Counted from the first letter of the stretch, positions 1 through 9,624 are shown. The stretch: DNA of 64,000 nt from Psychrobacter frigidicola (GCF_007997305.1 NZ_VORZ01000003.1:62001-126000), one strand, 5' to 3'. Notes: a model not told the origin generated them from the letters alone. Translations and numbers: made by a program.

Positions 1-104
1 CTAGAATGAAGATTAATGGTAAAGGCATTAAGACTGCGTACGCTATTTTAGCTGTCTTCGGTTATTTTTTGATATTTCCAATACTGGCATTGATACTGGT
101 TTAA
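1..104 (+). CDS. C-terminal end of a small membrane protein (partial)
   Basis: The reading frame is open to the left edge and ends with TAA at 102-104. The visible 33-34 residues include a short basic stretch followed by one strongly hydrophobic helix rich in Ile, Leu, Phe and Ala, ending close to the stop. An ATG at position 6 could make this a complete 32-residue single-helix peptide, but the frame stays open upstream of it, so a cut-off larger gene is just as likely. A hairpin terminator follows at 141-176, which supports this being a true gene end. I do not recognise the family. Confidence 0.4.
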   Translation, partial: RMKINGKGIKTAYAILAVFGYFLIFPILALILV

Positions 105-140
105 AGCAGGTCAATCGAAAGTGCTTTATACCGTAAGCAA

Positions 141-176
141 AAACCGCTTATAGCCTAGACTGTGAGCGGTTTTTTA
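141..176 (+). terminator. Rho-independent terminator after the left-edge gene
   Basis: AAACCGCT pairs with AGCGGTTT across a loop of about 16 bases and is followed by a T run. From here to 544 I see no gene; the stretch is AT-rich and presumably holds the promoter of the next gene. Confidence 0.6.
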
Positions 177-544
177 TACACTTAAATTTATCAAACAATA
201 AATTTGCTCTGAATCAATATACTCTTTATTTAGCATATAAAGGATCAAGCACTTCTAGTAGGGTATAGCGGTTATCGACTGGGATCTTAAAAGCATTGCC
301 TTTTATAGCAGCTTATTTGACCCATTCAGTCTGATTGGCCTCTAAATTGTTTAGACTATTTGAGTTGTTTTTTTAACGATTTCCTATAATTATCTCGTGT
401 AATCAAAGTGCTCATAGCGTTAAGGATAATGAAACAAAGACGCAAAACTCATCTTGTACCTATTTATTGCTTATTGCATGATTAGCCTTCTATATAGGTA
501 ACGCTCGTTACTTAGCTTTTATCTACAGATAATGACATCACCTC

Positions 545-967
545 ATGATTGACAAGAAAAACGCTTTTTACTATCGTCCTAAGACCAACCAATCGACTAA
601 TCCTACAGTGCGCTGGACGTTTCTAATTTTAGGATGGTTGTTTTTTACACTGGGAATTATTGGCGCAGTGTTACCAGTGATGCCAACGGCACCTTTTATT
701 TTGCTTGCGGCAGGATGCTGGGCACGAAGTTCACGGCGTTTTCATTTTTGGCTGATTAATCATCGGTTTTTTGGTAAGTTTGTACGGGATTGGGAAGATC
801 GTCATGCGGTGCCGCGTTATGCTAAATGGCTAGCGATGGTGATGATGACCCTATCGACCAGTATGTTATTCTATCGGCTACCAGCTGATACGTTGTGGGC
901 AGCGTGGGTAGTGGCCGCACTATGTAGTGCAGCGGTAGTGGTTTTATTTCGCTTGCCTAATGCTTAA
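545..967 (+). CDS. YbaN-like (DUF454) small inner-membrane protein
   Basis: A 140-residue protein with three hydrophobic segments, at about residues 23-57, 91-108 and 115-136. The family hallmark is visible in the first: a Gly-rich hydrophobic helix, then PVMPTAPFILLAAGCWARSS, then a FHFWLINH stretch. This matches the DUF454/YbaN family of inner-membrane proteins, whose biochemical role is not established. It stands alone with long non-coding stretches on both sides. The start is the first in-frame ATG and no strong ribosome binding site is obvious. The family call is firm; the function is unknown. Confidence 0.8.
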   Translation: MIDKKNAFYYRPKTNQSTNPTVRWTFLILGWLFFTLGIIGAVLPVMPTAPFILLAAGCWARSSRRFHFWLINHRFFGKFVRDWEDRHAVPRYAKWLAMVMMTLSTSMLFYRLPADTLWAAWVVAALCSAAVVVLFRLPNA

Positions 968-1185
968 TGTCTGGCAAACGAAGGCTCAATAGTTAAGAAT
1001 AAGTATCCAGTGCTTAATCATAAATGCTTAATGATAAAGGCTAATTAATGAAAGAATTAATACTTATTCGTTCCCTACGCATTGAGTGCTATTATAGATT
1101 ATTGGATAAAAACAAGAACAAACGCTTAAAAAACAAGCAATTAGCACTATATTTGTATCTAGTTACGCTAAATGTTAGATAAAGC

Positions 1186-1214
1186 TTGCGATAGTGCAAT
1201 AGGCCACTTATAAT
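1186..1214 (+). promoter_or_regulatory. Promoter of the cold-shock gene with long 5' leader
   Basis: TTGCGA at 1186-1191 and a perfect TATAAT at 1209-1214 are separated by exactly 17 bases, a sigma-70 arrangement. Transcription would start near 1221 and leave a leader of about 140 bases before the cold-shock ATG. Leaders of this length are typical of cspA-type mRNAs, whose structure changes with temperature. A second TATAAT at 1267-1272 lacks a matching -35. The rest of 968-1362 shows no gene. Confidence 0.6.
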
Positions 1215-1362
1215 ACACCCAAGCTTAAGAGCAGTTCTGCACCAAATCATTACCTCGTAGTATTATTATAATCCTTCGTTTTAATATTTATCGTTCAGTA
1301 GCTATTTGCAAGCGTTGCCGGTCATTAGACCATTAATAAATTAGAAAATTAGGATTATCAAT

Positions 1363-1572
1363 ATGTCAGATACTATGAAAGGTACAGTTAAGTGGTTTAA
1401 CGAAGCTAAAGGCTTTGGTTTTATCGCTCCAGAAAGCGGCGCAGACGTTTTTGCTCATTACAGCGAAATCACTGGTTCAGGCTTCAAAACTTTAGCTGAA
1501 GGCCAAGAAGTTGAGTTCACTGTAACTCAAGGTCAAAAAGGTCCACAAGCTCATAACATCGTTGCTATCTAA
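1363..1572 (+). CDS. CspA-family cold-shock protein
   Basis: A 69-residue single cold-shock domain, the usual size of the family. The two nucleic-acid-binding motifs are intact: RNP1 as KGFGFI at residues 16-21 and RNP2 as VFAHY at 29-33, with the aromatic residues that stack on bases. These proteins bind single-stranded RNA and DNA and melt mRNA structure in the cytoplasm, helping translation at low temperature. The gene is monocistronic, with its own promoter and long leader upstream and a strong terminator directly behind. Several csp paralogues are usual in cold-adapted bacteria, so I do not assign a specific letter. Confidence 0.95.
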   Translation: MSDTMKGTVKWFNEAKGFGFIAPESGADVFAHYSEITGSGFKTLAEGQEVEFTVTQGQKGPQAHNIVAI

Positions 1573-1633
1573 TTAGTACATCATTGTTATCACTTACTTT
1601 AACAAGTAAACAATAACAATACGATGAATAAAG

Positions 1634-1659
1634 AACGAACCTTCGGGTTCGTTTTTTTT
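1634..1659 (+). terminator. Rho-independent terminator of the cold-shock gene
   Basis: A perfect 8-bp stem, AACGAACC with GGTTCGTT, is closed by a TTCG tetraloop and followed by a run of T. The stable UUCG loop makes this a textbook intrinsic terminator. Confidence 0.9.
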
Positions 1660-1759
1660 CGTCTGCCGTTTTTGGTTTAGAATATGTTGTTAAATAAATA
1701 ATTCAAAACAGGGTTTTAAAACCTAATATAAGCTTTTAAAAATAATCAATTCTTAATCC

Positions 1760-1799
1760 AAAACGCCTACGTTATCATCGAGATAGACGTAGGCGTTTT
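1760..1799 (-). terminator. Terminator downstream of the YeiH-like gene
   Basis: AAACGCCTACGT pairs perfectly with ACGTAGGCGTTT and has A and T tracts on both sides, so it can work in both directions. It lies just beyond the stop of the minus-strand exporter gene at 1838. Confidence 0.75.
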
Positions 1800-1837
1800 C
1801 TTGAGAGGTACTAATGAAAAGATTGAACGCACACAGA

Positions 1838-2920
1838 TTAAATAAAACTAATCCCGATATTAATAAGACCGCCACCAATGATGAGCCAACCAAACATAAT
1901 TGCACCTAAGATGAGTGGTTTTACTCCAGCTTGTTTGATCGCGCTTAGGTGGGTGGTTAAACCTAAAGCGAACATGGCCATGGTCAATAAAACATCGTCT
2001 ATCATAATCATAGTCTGCTCAAAACCCTCAGACATTGTCAGCCACGTGTGTAGTACTACGATGAGAATAAATATAAAGGCAAACCAAGGTACTTTAACTT
2101 GTTGAACTCGATTCATGAATGATGGTTTCTCACCGTTCTCGCTATCGCCTTTGGTCAAAGCAAACGATAACACTAATAAGAAGGGCGCGAGCATCATCAC
2201 TCGAATCATTTTAGTAACTACTGCGGTATCACCCACCTCAGGACTAATAGTATTACCAGCGACCACCACTTGCGCGACTTCGTGAATGGTTGAGCCTGTA
2301 TAGATGCCATAGTCCTGCGCACTCAGCCACGGTTGCAGCCAGCCCAGATGATATAAGAAGGGATAAAGTATCATAGATATCGTACCGAATACCACGACAG
2401 TTGCCACTGCAATAGTGACTTTATGCGCTTCCGCTTTGACGATTGGGTCAGCCGCTATAACCGCTGCTGCACCGCAAATACTTGCCCCTGAGCCAATCAA
2501 AATAGTCGTTTGTTTATCAACTTTCAGCCATTTAGTGCCCAGCCAATAGGTTAATAAAAACGTCGAGGTTAATACTAGAGCATCACTCATAACTGCAGGC
2601 AGGCCGACACTGGCAACTTCCGTTAATGTCAATTTAAAGCCGTAGAACATAATGGCTAAGCGTAAAATTTGACCTTTAGCGAAGTCAACCCCATCCCCTA
2701 AAGGCTCAGAAAATTTTGGATAAATTGTATTGCCGAGTACCATACCAATTAAAATAGCTAGCGTTAATGAGGACAGCCCAACGATACGCCCATTCGACCA
2801 GATATCTAAACTGCTATTTAGCCATAAACAAAATAAGCTTCCGATAAATACGACGATAAGTCCGGTAAGGTGGCGCGCGCGCGGGATATAACTGGCGACT
2901 GATTGGGTAAAGGCATTCAT
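1838..2920 (-). CDS. YeiH/UPF0324 family putative sulfate exporter
   Basis: A 360-residue polytopic membrane protein with about ten hydrophobic helices. The YeiH family signature is visible: GMVLGNTIYPKF near residues 60-71, LRLAIMFYGFKLTL, and the Gly/Ala-rich GSGASICGAAAVIA in the middle. The family is annotated as a putative sulfate exporter, but transport has been shown for few members, so the substrate is inferred. It diverges from a LysR-type regulator across a 257-base intergenic region, the same arrangement as yeiH/yeiE in enterobacteria, which suggests direct control by that regulator. The start ATG at 2920 follows a GATCGTGAGTC stretch with a weak ribosome binding site. Confidence 0.85.
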   Translation of the reverse strand: MNAFTQSVASYIPRARHLTGLIVVFIGSLFCLWLNSSLDIWSNGRIVGLSSLTLAILIGMVLGNTIYPKFSEPLGDGVDFAKGQILRLAIMFYGFKLTLTEVASVGLPAVMSDALVLTSTFLLTYWLGTKWLKVDKQTTILIGSGASICGAAAVIAADPIVKAEAHKVTIAVATVVVFGTISMILYPFLYHLGWLQPWLSAQDYGIYTGSTIHEVAQVVVAGNTISPEVGDTAVVTKMIRVMMLAPFLLVLSFALTKGDSENGEKPSFMNRVQQVKVPWFAFIFILIVVLHTWLTMSEGFEQTMIMIDDVLLTMAMFALGLTTHLSAIKQAGVKPLILGAIMFGWLIIGGGLINIGISFI

Positions 2921-3032
2921 GACTCACGATCCTATTGATGCGTCTATTTATTATTAGTTGCTTATGCTTGAGGTTGCCGCACTAAAAGAAGCAATGGCTG
3001 ACAACTCATGCCTTTTTTTTAATCCAAATCAG

Positions 3033-3044
3033 CATAAGCTTATG
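3033..3044. promoter_or_regulatory. Palindrome between the YeiH exporter and LysR genes, possible operator
   Basis: CATAAGCTTATG is a perfect 12-base palindrome in the divergent intergenic region, 134 bases before the LysR ATG. A TATAAT follows at 3071-3076. LysR-type regulators bind interrupted T-N11-A dyads in such divergent spacers, so this is a plausible operator. That assignment is inference. Confidence 0.35.
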
Positions 3045-3177
3045 ATTAGACATTATAAAGCAAGCTATTCTATAATAAAAACAGATTGATAAGATATAAA
3101 CTATCGGTTTTTTAGGTTAATGTGTACTTTAAAGTTTGATATTGCACACGAACAGAAAAGAGGAAGCCACATAGATA

Positions 3178-4125
3178 ATGAAAAAAGCCGTCCAGAACCT
3201 ACCCAAGATTACTCTGAAACAGCTGGCGGTATTTGTCAGTATTTATCAAACGGGAAGCACCAGTCGTGCGAGTGAACAGCTGCATTTATCACAATCAGCG
3301 GTTAGTAGTGCACTTACGGAGCTTGAGTCGCGCCTGCAAATGCTACTGTTTGAAAGGATTGGGCGCAGGCTGAACCATCACCCTAATGCGCATCCTGTCT
3401 ACGTGCAGGCGCAAGCAATCTTGGGGCAGTCATTAGCGCTTGAGCATTATCATAAGAATCAAGCAGGGCAGATACATATTGGTGCCAGTACGACCATTGG
3501 CAATTATGTGTTGCCACCGCTGCTGGCTAAGTTGTATGACAAGCTCCCTGACGGCATTATTGGGGTAAATGTTGATATGTATATCGCCAATACCCAAGAG
3601 GTGGTAATGGAGGTTGAGCAACTGAATATTGATATTGCGCTAGTGGAGGGCATGCCGCGCCCGATAGATATGAAAGTCATTGAACAGCGAGCGTGGCGGA
3701 CGGATACCTTGATGGTATTTGCGAAGTGTGATAGTAAATGGTTGGTGGGTTTGGCTGATTATAACGAAGAGGAGAATTGCTATCGGTTAACCACAGCGCA
3801 GTTGGCAACCCTACCGTTGTTAGTACGTGAGGCCGGTTCGGGTACAAGGCAAATTATTGATGAACAATTACTACAGCATATGCCTGATGCCGAGGTTATT
3901 ATGGCTATTCAACAGTCAGAGGCCATCAAAAATATGGTCAGCGCCGACATTGGGCTAGGTTGTCTATCGCAACATGTTATTCAGGCAGAACTGGCAACAA
4001 GGAGCTTGGTACAGGTAAAAGTAGCGGGAATTGATTTGTCGCGTACCTGGTGGCTGGTGTGGCATAAAGCGCGCCATCAAAGCCCAATTTGGCAAACCTT
4101 TATTGATATTATTCAAGAAAGTTAA
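3178..4125 (+). CDS. LysR-family transcriptional regulator (YeiE-like)
   Basis: A 315-residue protein with a winged helix-turn-helix at residues 12-72 (SRASEQLHLSQSAVSSALTE is the recognition region) and a periplasmic-binding-protein-like effector domain at about 95-310. The length is normal for LysR regulators. The recognition helix and the REAGSGTR stretch in the effector domain resemble the CysB/YeiE branch, whose effectors are small sulfur anions. Its divergent neighbour is a putative sulfate exporter, so it probably controls that gene in response to a sulfur compound. The effector is inferred from context. GAGGAAG stands before the ATG but at a longer than usual distance. Confidence 0.88.
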   Translation: MKKAVQNLPKITLKQLAVFVSIYQTGSTSRASEQLHLSQSAVSSALTELESRLQMLLFERIGRRLNHHPNAHPVYVQAQAILGQSLALEHYHKNQAGQIHIGASTTIGNYVLPPLLAKLYDKLPDGIIGVNVDMYIANTQEVVMEVEQLNIDIALVEGMPRPIDMKVIEQRAWRTDTLMVFAKCDSKWLVGLADYNEEENCYRLTTAQLATLPLLVREAGSGTRQIIDEQLLQHMPDAEVIMAIQQSEAIKNMVSADIGLGCLSQHVIQAELATRSLVQVKVAGIDLSRTWWLVWHKARHQSPIWQTFIDIIQES

Positions 4126-4170
4126 GTTTAAAAGTCGCATTAAAAAATAACCTGCATTAGTCGCATCAAA

Positions 4171-4207
4171 AAAGCGCTCTGTAATGAAAATATACAGAGC
4201 GCTTTTT
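4171..4207. terminator. Bidirectional terminator between the LysR and Usp genes
   Basis: AAAGCGCTCTGTA pairs perfectly with TACAGAGCGCTTT over 13 bp with a 9-base loop. A and T tracts on both sides let it serve both convergent genes. Confidence 0.9.
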
Positions 4208-4231
4208 ATCAGTTTTAAATAAGTAAAAAAA

Positions 4232-4699
4232 CTAACTGTTTTTTGACACGGGTTTATCGAGTCTAACGACGAGACTGTCACAGGGTACGTTGGGTAAGAT
4301 ATTATCCGCAGTAGCACCGCTCAGCCAAGCTGCAATACCGTGGCGCTCATGACGTCCAATCACTAGTAAGTCAACATTGTTTTTTTCACAATAATTGACG
4401 ATACCTTCACTATTAGAGATAGCGGTAGTCACCTCAGAATTTACCACATTTAATTCATTACGTTCCAAAAACTGTGCCAGCTTTGCACGTGCTTCTTGGC
4501 AGCGTTCATCATCAATCTCATCATACAAGCTGGACGCAGGCACCAACTCATAGCCAAAGCCGACCATCGTATCTTTGACAATATGTAATACCGATAATTT
4601 AGACTCAGGGCGGTTCGAGACGATATGTTTGGCTTTTTGAGCGACTATATCGGCGTCGGATAATAAGTCCGTCACTAATAAAACATGTTGGTAAATCAT
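4232..4699 (-). CDS. Universal stress protein, UspA family
   Basis: A 155-residue protein with the Usp alpha/beta fold. It opens with YQHVLLVTDL and carries near its C terminus the nucleotide-binding signature VIGRHERHGIAAWLSGATA, the G-x2-G-x9-G-S/T type loop seen in ATP-binding Usp proteins. These cytoplasmic proteins accumulate under starvation and stress; no enzymatic reaction is assigned. The start ATG is preceded by GAGGATTACGCTC, a good ribosome binding site. It converges on the LysR gene with a shared terminator between. The upstream 300 bases are AT-rich and hold its promoter and that of the peptidase gene in the other direction. Confidence 0.92.
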   Translation of the reverse strand: MIYQHVLLVTDLLSDADIVAQKAKHIVSNRPESKLSVLHIVKDTMVGFGYELVPASSLYDEIDDERCQEARAKLAQFLERNELNVVNSEVTTAISNSEGIVNYCEKNNVDLLVIGRHERHGIAAWLSGATADNILPNVPCDSLVVRLDKPVSKNS

Positions 4700-5026
4700 G
4701 AGCGTAATCCTCGTAGCAGATAGTCTAACTATAACACTTCTTATCTTTAACCACTACCTTGACTTCTCAACATAAAAGCCCCATCTATTCTCGTTAGGTA
4801 AATTCCTTTTAGATGCTCTTTTTCAGAAATCGAACTTGCTATTAAATATGAAGATTACCCACGATTACAAAGACTGGCGATAAAGACCAAGACTACTCAA
4901 AATGCTTTTATATAAAAGCAATTCATATAAAAACTTAAGTGAATTTGATATAAAAACGCTTTGAGTCCCATTTTAATATTTAACTGTTGTTTACCCCGAT
5001 ACTAAGGGTGAATTATAAGGATAATT

Positions 5027-8000
5027 ATGACTGACACGCTATTTACCGCTGATTTAACCCTGCATCCTGCCTTTGAGCTCATTGAACATCGCCATATTGA
5101 AGCCTTATCCATGGATGTGCTCATCAGTCAGCATGTGCAAACGGGCGCAATGCATTATCACTTGGCACACGCCAGTGATGAAAATGCCTTTTTGGTGGGC
5201 TTTCGCACCCAACCAATGGATTCAAAGGGTGAGGCGCATATCTTAGAGCATGTTGCCTTATGTGGCTCTAAGAAGTTTCCGGTACGGGATCCGTTCTTTT
5301 CGATGATTAAGCGTTCGCTTAATACCTTTATGAATGCGATGACTGCTGCCGATTGGACAGCATATCCGTATGCCACCCAAAATAAAAATGACTACTTTAA
5401 TTTATTGGCCGTTTATCTTGACGCATCATTCTTTCCGAATATTCATCCGCTCGATTTTGCCCAAGAAGGCATTCGGGTTGAGTTAGATACTGACGATAAG
5501 CCGCAGTTTAAAGGCATCGTGTTTAATGAGATGAAAGGCGCGATGAGCGGTGAGATTGATCAGCTATATCATGCGGTTGCCCATCATTTATTTCCGACCA
5601 CTACTTATCATTATAATTCAGGTGGCGATCCTGCCGACATTCCAGATTTGACCCATACGGAACTGGTTGAATTCCATCAAAGCCATTACCATCCATCGAA
5701 CAGTGTGATTATGAGCTTTGGTAATATTCCAGTCGCTGAAATCCAAGCAAAAATCCATGACGATGCACTGATACAGTTTGAAACGGGCAAAAAACACGTC
5801 TCGCGTCCTGAGGTGCGCCTTGCCGCGCCTATTAGTGCAACGGATACTTATACTGCTGATGAAGAAGGTCCGGATCAAACTCATCACGTCGTTGCTTGGT
5901 TATTGCCAACGATTACCGATCCAAAACAACGCTTGGCACTGCGTCTACTTGAAGGCGTATTAATTGAACATGCTGGCTCGCCATTACGCGCGTATTTAGA
6001 CAGCCATCCGCTAGGCAAAGCGCCAAGCCCATTATTGGGACTCGATGACAGCCACTATGAGATGGTGTTTTATACCGGTCTGCGCGGCTCAAATCCTGAA
6101 CATGCTGAAGCCGTTGAACAAGGTATTATGGATTTATTGGCTCAAGTTGCAAGCCAACCAATAAATGAAGAAACGATCGAAACGATTTTGCATCAAATCG
6201 AAGTGGATCAACGTCATATTGGTGGCGATAGTATGCCTTACGGTCTTAACTTAATGTTAGAAGGTTTTAGTACCGCGATTCATGATGGCAATCCAATTGA
6301 TATTTGGGAAGTTGATGAACATTTATTATGGCTCCGTGAACAGGTAAAAGATGAGCAATGGTTGCCTAATTTAATTAAGCATCATCTGCTCGAGAATCAG
6401 CACCGTGTACGGTTAACACTCACCCCCGATAGCGAAAAATCAGCCCGCATTGCCGCCGCTGAACAGACGCGCCTTGATACGATTGCAATGGATCTCACCG
6501 TCCATGATAAAGGTATTTTAAAACAACAAGCACTAGATTTGGCAGCGCGCCAAGCTGCCCCTGATGATTTAAGCTTATTACCAAAAGTTGGCTTAGAAGA
6601 TGTGCCGACTGATATCAGCTTTAAGCAAGGTACGCAAAAACAAGTACAGTTAAGTGGCAAAGAAAGTACTTTGTTTGAATATGAAGCGGGCACTAATGGC
6701 TTATATTATTATCAAGTTATTGTCCCGTTAACGGATGCAATTGGTGATACAAGCTCAAGTGATCTACCAGCCAATGAGGTGATTAATCATCCGCTATTGC
6801 CAATTTATTTAAGCTTATTATCAGAATTGGGTACGGATTCAATGGATGCCTACCAGCTGCAAGCCAAGCAGGCTGCGCATTCATCAGGGGTGACCGCACG
6901 GGTTAGCCAACGCACGAATATTGATGATAGCCAATCGATAAGCAGCTATTTTGTGATGGCAACGCGCGCGCTCAATCGTAAGCCTGAAGCCATTGATTTG
7001 GTCAAAGAAGTGATGGAGCACAGCGTCTTTACGGAACACGCCCGTATCAAAGAAATCTTGCAGCAGCGTCAGTCGGGATGGCAGTCCAATCTTGCAGGCT
7101 CAGGTCATGCTTATGCGATGCAAACCGCCAGTCGCGGTATGAGCCGCCAGTCGCAGTTAGAATATGTGCGTAGTGGTTTGCCAGCGCTGAATGCCCTCAA
7201 AGACTTCTTAACGCACGCCTCAGCGGATGATGCCCTCTGGGATCAATTGGCAACCAGTTTGATGGCTTTACATCAACGCATTATCAGCTTACCTAAGCAT
7301 ACCCTTATTATTTGTGAGGCTGAGCAAACGGAACGCTTGAGTGACTTGATTGTGAACAGCTGGAAAGACAGTCGTGCAGAAGAGTTAGCAGAAAAAGATA
7401 TTAATACTGAGAGTAATGTCCCAAGCGAGTTTGCTAACTTAACTCTAAATCCTGCCTTAGACGGTGAACAGAATACGGCTAAAGTTATTGAAGGTAGTGT
7501 GCCGGTTAACGTTGAAGACGACTTTAAAGATTTGGCATGGTTGGTTGCGACCAACGTTTATCATAATGCCAGTGCTTACACCGTACCCGCTGCTGACCAT
7601 CCTGACACGGCAGCATTGATGGTGTTAGCGCCTTATTTACGTAATGGCTACTTGCATAGTGCGATTCGTGAGCGTGGCGGAGCGTATGGTGGTGGAGCAG
7701 GCTACGATGCCAATGCCTGCGCCTTTAAATTCTTCAGTTACCGCGATCCGCATTGTGCCGAGACTTATGCCCATTTTGATGCCAGCATTGAATGGCTATT
7801 AAATGAACCACAAACGGCTGAGCAGCTAGAGGAAGCTATCTTGGGTATCATCTCAGGGATGGACAAACCAGGCTCTCCAGCAGGCGAGGCAGTCAAAGCG
7901 TGCTTTGCCGATCTGCATCATCGTGGCATAGATTGGCAACGTAAAATGCGCGCGGAAATTTTAGAAGTGACGGTTCCTGATTTGCAGCGCGTAGCCAAGC

Positions 8001-8104
8001 AGTACTTGCAAGGTCAGAAGCATGTACGGGCAGTACTCGCGCCGTATGATAAAGAAGAGAACGTTAAAAACTTAGGCTTTACAGTGTGTAAAGTGAAAAG
8101 CTAA
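5027..8104 (+). CDS. M16C family zinc metallopeptidase (presequence protease-like)
   Basis: A 1025-residue insulinase-superfamily peptidase. The inverted zinc motif HILEH is at residues 71-75 and is followed by CGSKKFPVRDPF, typical of the PreP/CYM1 (M16C) branch. The length of about 1000 residues also fits M16C, in which two enclosing halves form a peptide-degrading chamber. The RGGAYGGGAGYD stretch in the second half is the conserved Arg/Tyr substrate-binding region. No signal peptide is seen, so it probably degrades short peptides in the cytoplasm. AAGGATAATT precedes the ATG. It stands alone, with a terminator behind it. Confidence 0.92.
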   Translation: MTDTLFTADLTLHPAFELIEHRHIEALSMDVLISQHVQTGAMHYHLAHASDENAFLVGFRTQPMDSKGEAHILEHVALCGSKKFPVRDPFFSMIKRSLNTFMNAMTAADWTAYPYATQNKNDYFNLLAVYLDASFFPNIHPLDFAQEGIRVELDTDDKPQFKGIVFNEMKGAMSGEIDQLYHAVAHHLFPTTTYHYNSGGDPADIPDLTHTELVEFHQSHYHPSNSVIMSFGNIPVAEIQAKIHDDALIQFETGKKHVSRPEVRLAAPISATDTYTADEEGPDQTHHVVAWLLPTITDPKQRLALRLLEGVLIEHAGSPLRAYLDSHPLGKAPSPLLGLDDSHYEMVFYTGLRGSNPEHAEAVEQGIMDLLAQVASQPINEETIETILHQIEVDQRHIGGDSMPYGLNLMLEGFSTAIHDGNPIDIWEVDEHLLWLREQVKDEQWLPNLIKHHLLENQHRVRLTLTPDSEKSARIAAAEQTRLDTIAMDLTVHDKGILKQQALDLAARQAAPDDLSLLPKVGLEDVPTDISFKQGTQKQVQLSGKESTLFEYEAGTNGLYYYQVIVPLTDAIGDTSSSDLPANEVINHPLLPIYLSLLSELGTDSMDAYQLQAKQAAHSSGVTARVSQRTNIDDSQSISSYFVMATRALNRKPEAIDLVKEVMEHSVFTEHARIKEILQQRQSGWQSNLAGSGHAYAMQTASRGMSRQSQLEYVRSGLPALNALKDFLTHASADDALWDQLATSLMALHQRIISLPKHTLIICEAEQTERLSDLIVNSWKDSRAEELAEKDINTESNVPSEFANLTLNPALDGEQNTAKVIEGSVPVNVEDDFKDLAWLVATNVYHNASAYTVPAADHPDTAALMVLAPYLRNGYLHSAIRERGGAYGGGAGYDANACAFKFFSYRDPHCAETYAHFDASIEWLLNEPQTAEQLEEAILGIISGMDKPGSPAGEAVKACFADLHHRGIDWQRKMRAEILEVTVPDLQRVAKQYLQGQKHVRAVLAPYDKEENVKNLGFTVCKVKS

Positions 8105-8155
8105 GTTTAAGCTTTATTGAAACAACTTAAATAATTAGCATTGTTTTCCATATAC

Positions 8156-8193
8156 AAAAAACCACCGCTTTGACTCAAAGTGGTGGTTTTTAT
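8156..8193. terminator. Terminator after the M16C peptidase
   Basis: CCACCGCTTTG pairs with CAAAGTGGTGG (one G-U) over a short GACT loop, flanked by A and T tracts. It also serves the convergent serine hydrolase gene. Confidence 0.9.
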
Positions 8194-8232
8194 TGCTTAT
8201 AGATAAATTGCGAACAGTTACGTTTTACACCG

Positions 8233-9555
8233 CTACTTTCGAATTAAATAATTTGCAAGGGCACTATAGGCAGGAAGTGAGGTCGGGTCAATTTTAGGAT
8301 TGGATGACTCAGGATGCGAGGCAAAGCGCACGATAACCATATCGGCTGCTGGATCGACATAAATAGTCTGACCATGAACCCCGCGCGCTGCATAGACTGG
8401 CGTTGGATTATTAAACAACCACCAGAAGCTTTTATAATCGCCATTTTTTAGCTCGTCATATCCTGATTTGGCAAATATATCTTTAATACCGCCCGCTTGA
8501 ATATGATCGACGACGGCAGATGGGAATAAACGTTTGCCGTTAATTTGTCCTTTATTCAGCATCAAGTCACCAATACGCGCCATGTCGTGCAGACCAGCAC
8601 TCACACCGCCACCAGCGAAAGGCGTACCTTTACTATCAACTGTCATATACGCGCTTTGTTCAGCGCCCATTTTTTGCCAGATGCGCTCTGAGAGTAATTC
8701 ATCAACCGATTTACCAGTGGTACGCGCGATAACCCAGCCGATAGCATCACTATTAATAGTGCGATAGTTAAATTCTGCACCATGGGTGCCTTTCTTTTTT
8801 ACCGTTTGTAGATATTCGAAATAACCCTCTGGACCGTCGTAATCATCAGGCTTTGGCAACGGGTTAGACGCTTTGGCATACTTCCAGATATCGGAATCAG
8901 GGTCATCATACTCTTCGCTATAATCTAGCGCAGTCGTCATATCCATTACTTGCCGTACCGTTGCATCACCGAAGCCACTGTCTTTTAGCTCAGGAATAAT
9001 GGAGCCGACCAGTGCGCTATCATCCAGCTTGCCTTCAGTAACTAACGTTTCAGCAAGTAGGCCCGTTAAGGACTTGGTCATTGACATCGCTGCATGATTG
9101 CCCAACTCATTCAGGCAACCGTTTTGACGCTCATACACGACTTTACCATGATGCATGACCATAATCCCATCGGTGTAATTAGCATCTAATGACTGCTGCC
9201 ACGTCATTGATTTTTTGCTGCCTGTTGGGATAAAGGTTAAAGCATCGATATTTTTATCAAGGGCATAGTCAAGGCTTGACGGTGCACCGATACCGCGACT
9301 GACCTCAGTAGTGGGCAGTAATTCTCGCATATGGCATACCGACCAGCGCAGTTTTGGGAAGCTAAAAAAGTCAGACGACGGTTGAGATATCAGCTTGTCA
9401 TCAGATGGTGGAAAGCCCTGCATCCAGCCCATCACTTGCGGATCGGATTCTTTAGCTGTTGAAGGGGTGTCGTCAGCGTGAGCACTCATACCTGATAGTC
9501 CAATAGCTAAGGTTAGCGGCAGTAAAATAAATGAGCGTTGTAGTAAGGTCAGCAT
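8233..9555 (-). CDS. Secreted serine hydrolase, class C beta-lactamase fold
   Basis: A 440-residue protein with a Sec signal peptide (hydrophobic core at about residues 8-22, cleavage likely after AHA at 25-27). The beta-lactamase/penicillin-binding motifs are present: the nucleophile motif SMTK at 158-161, a YRT/N motif near residue 263 (FNYRTIN), and HGQ in place of the usual KTG triad near the C terminus. The family includes esterases, D-aminopeptidases and 6-aminohexanoate-dimer hydrolases as well as AmpC. The sequence looks closer to the esterase/hydrolase type than to a true AmpC. The substrate cannot be told from sequence. Confidence 0.85.
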   Translation of the reverse strand: MLTLLQRSFILLPLTLAIGLSGMSAHADDTPSTAKESDPQVMGWMQGFPPSDDKLISQPSSDFFSFPKLRWSVCHMRELLPTTEVSRGIGAPSSLDYALDKNIDALTFIPTGSKKSMTWQQSLDANYTDGIMVMHHGKVVYERQNGCLNELGNHAAMSMTKSLTGLLAETLVTEGKLDDSALVGSIIPELKDSGFGDATVRQVMDMTTALDYSEEYDDPDSDIWKYAKASNPLPKPDDYDGPEGYFEYLQTVKKKGTHGAEFNYRTINSDAIGWVIARTTGKSVDELLSERIWQKMGAEQSAYMTVDSKGTPFAGGGVSAGLHDMARIGDLMLNKGQINGKRLFPSAVVDHIQAGGIKDIFAKSGYDELKNGDYKSFWWLFNNPTPVYAARGVHGQTIYVDPAADMVIVRFASHPESSNPKIDPTSLPAYSALANYLIRK

Positions 9556-9624
9556 ATTATCCTTGAAAACTGGATGAGTGGATTAAATGATATCGTTCAA
9601 TGAGCTTTTTAAATTATTGACAAT

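Noticed and set aside
957..1040. Repeated TGCTTAAT words before the cold-shock gene
   Set aside because: The copies are irregularly spaced and short; not a structured repeat.
5158..7554. Minus-strand frames inside the M16C peptidase
   Set aside because: Composition matches the complement of the peptidase; no independent support.
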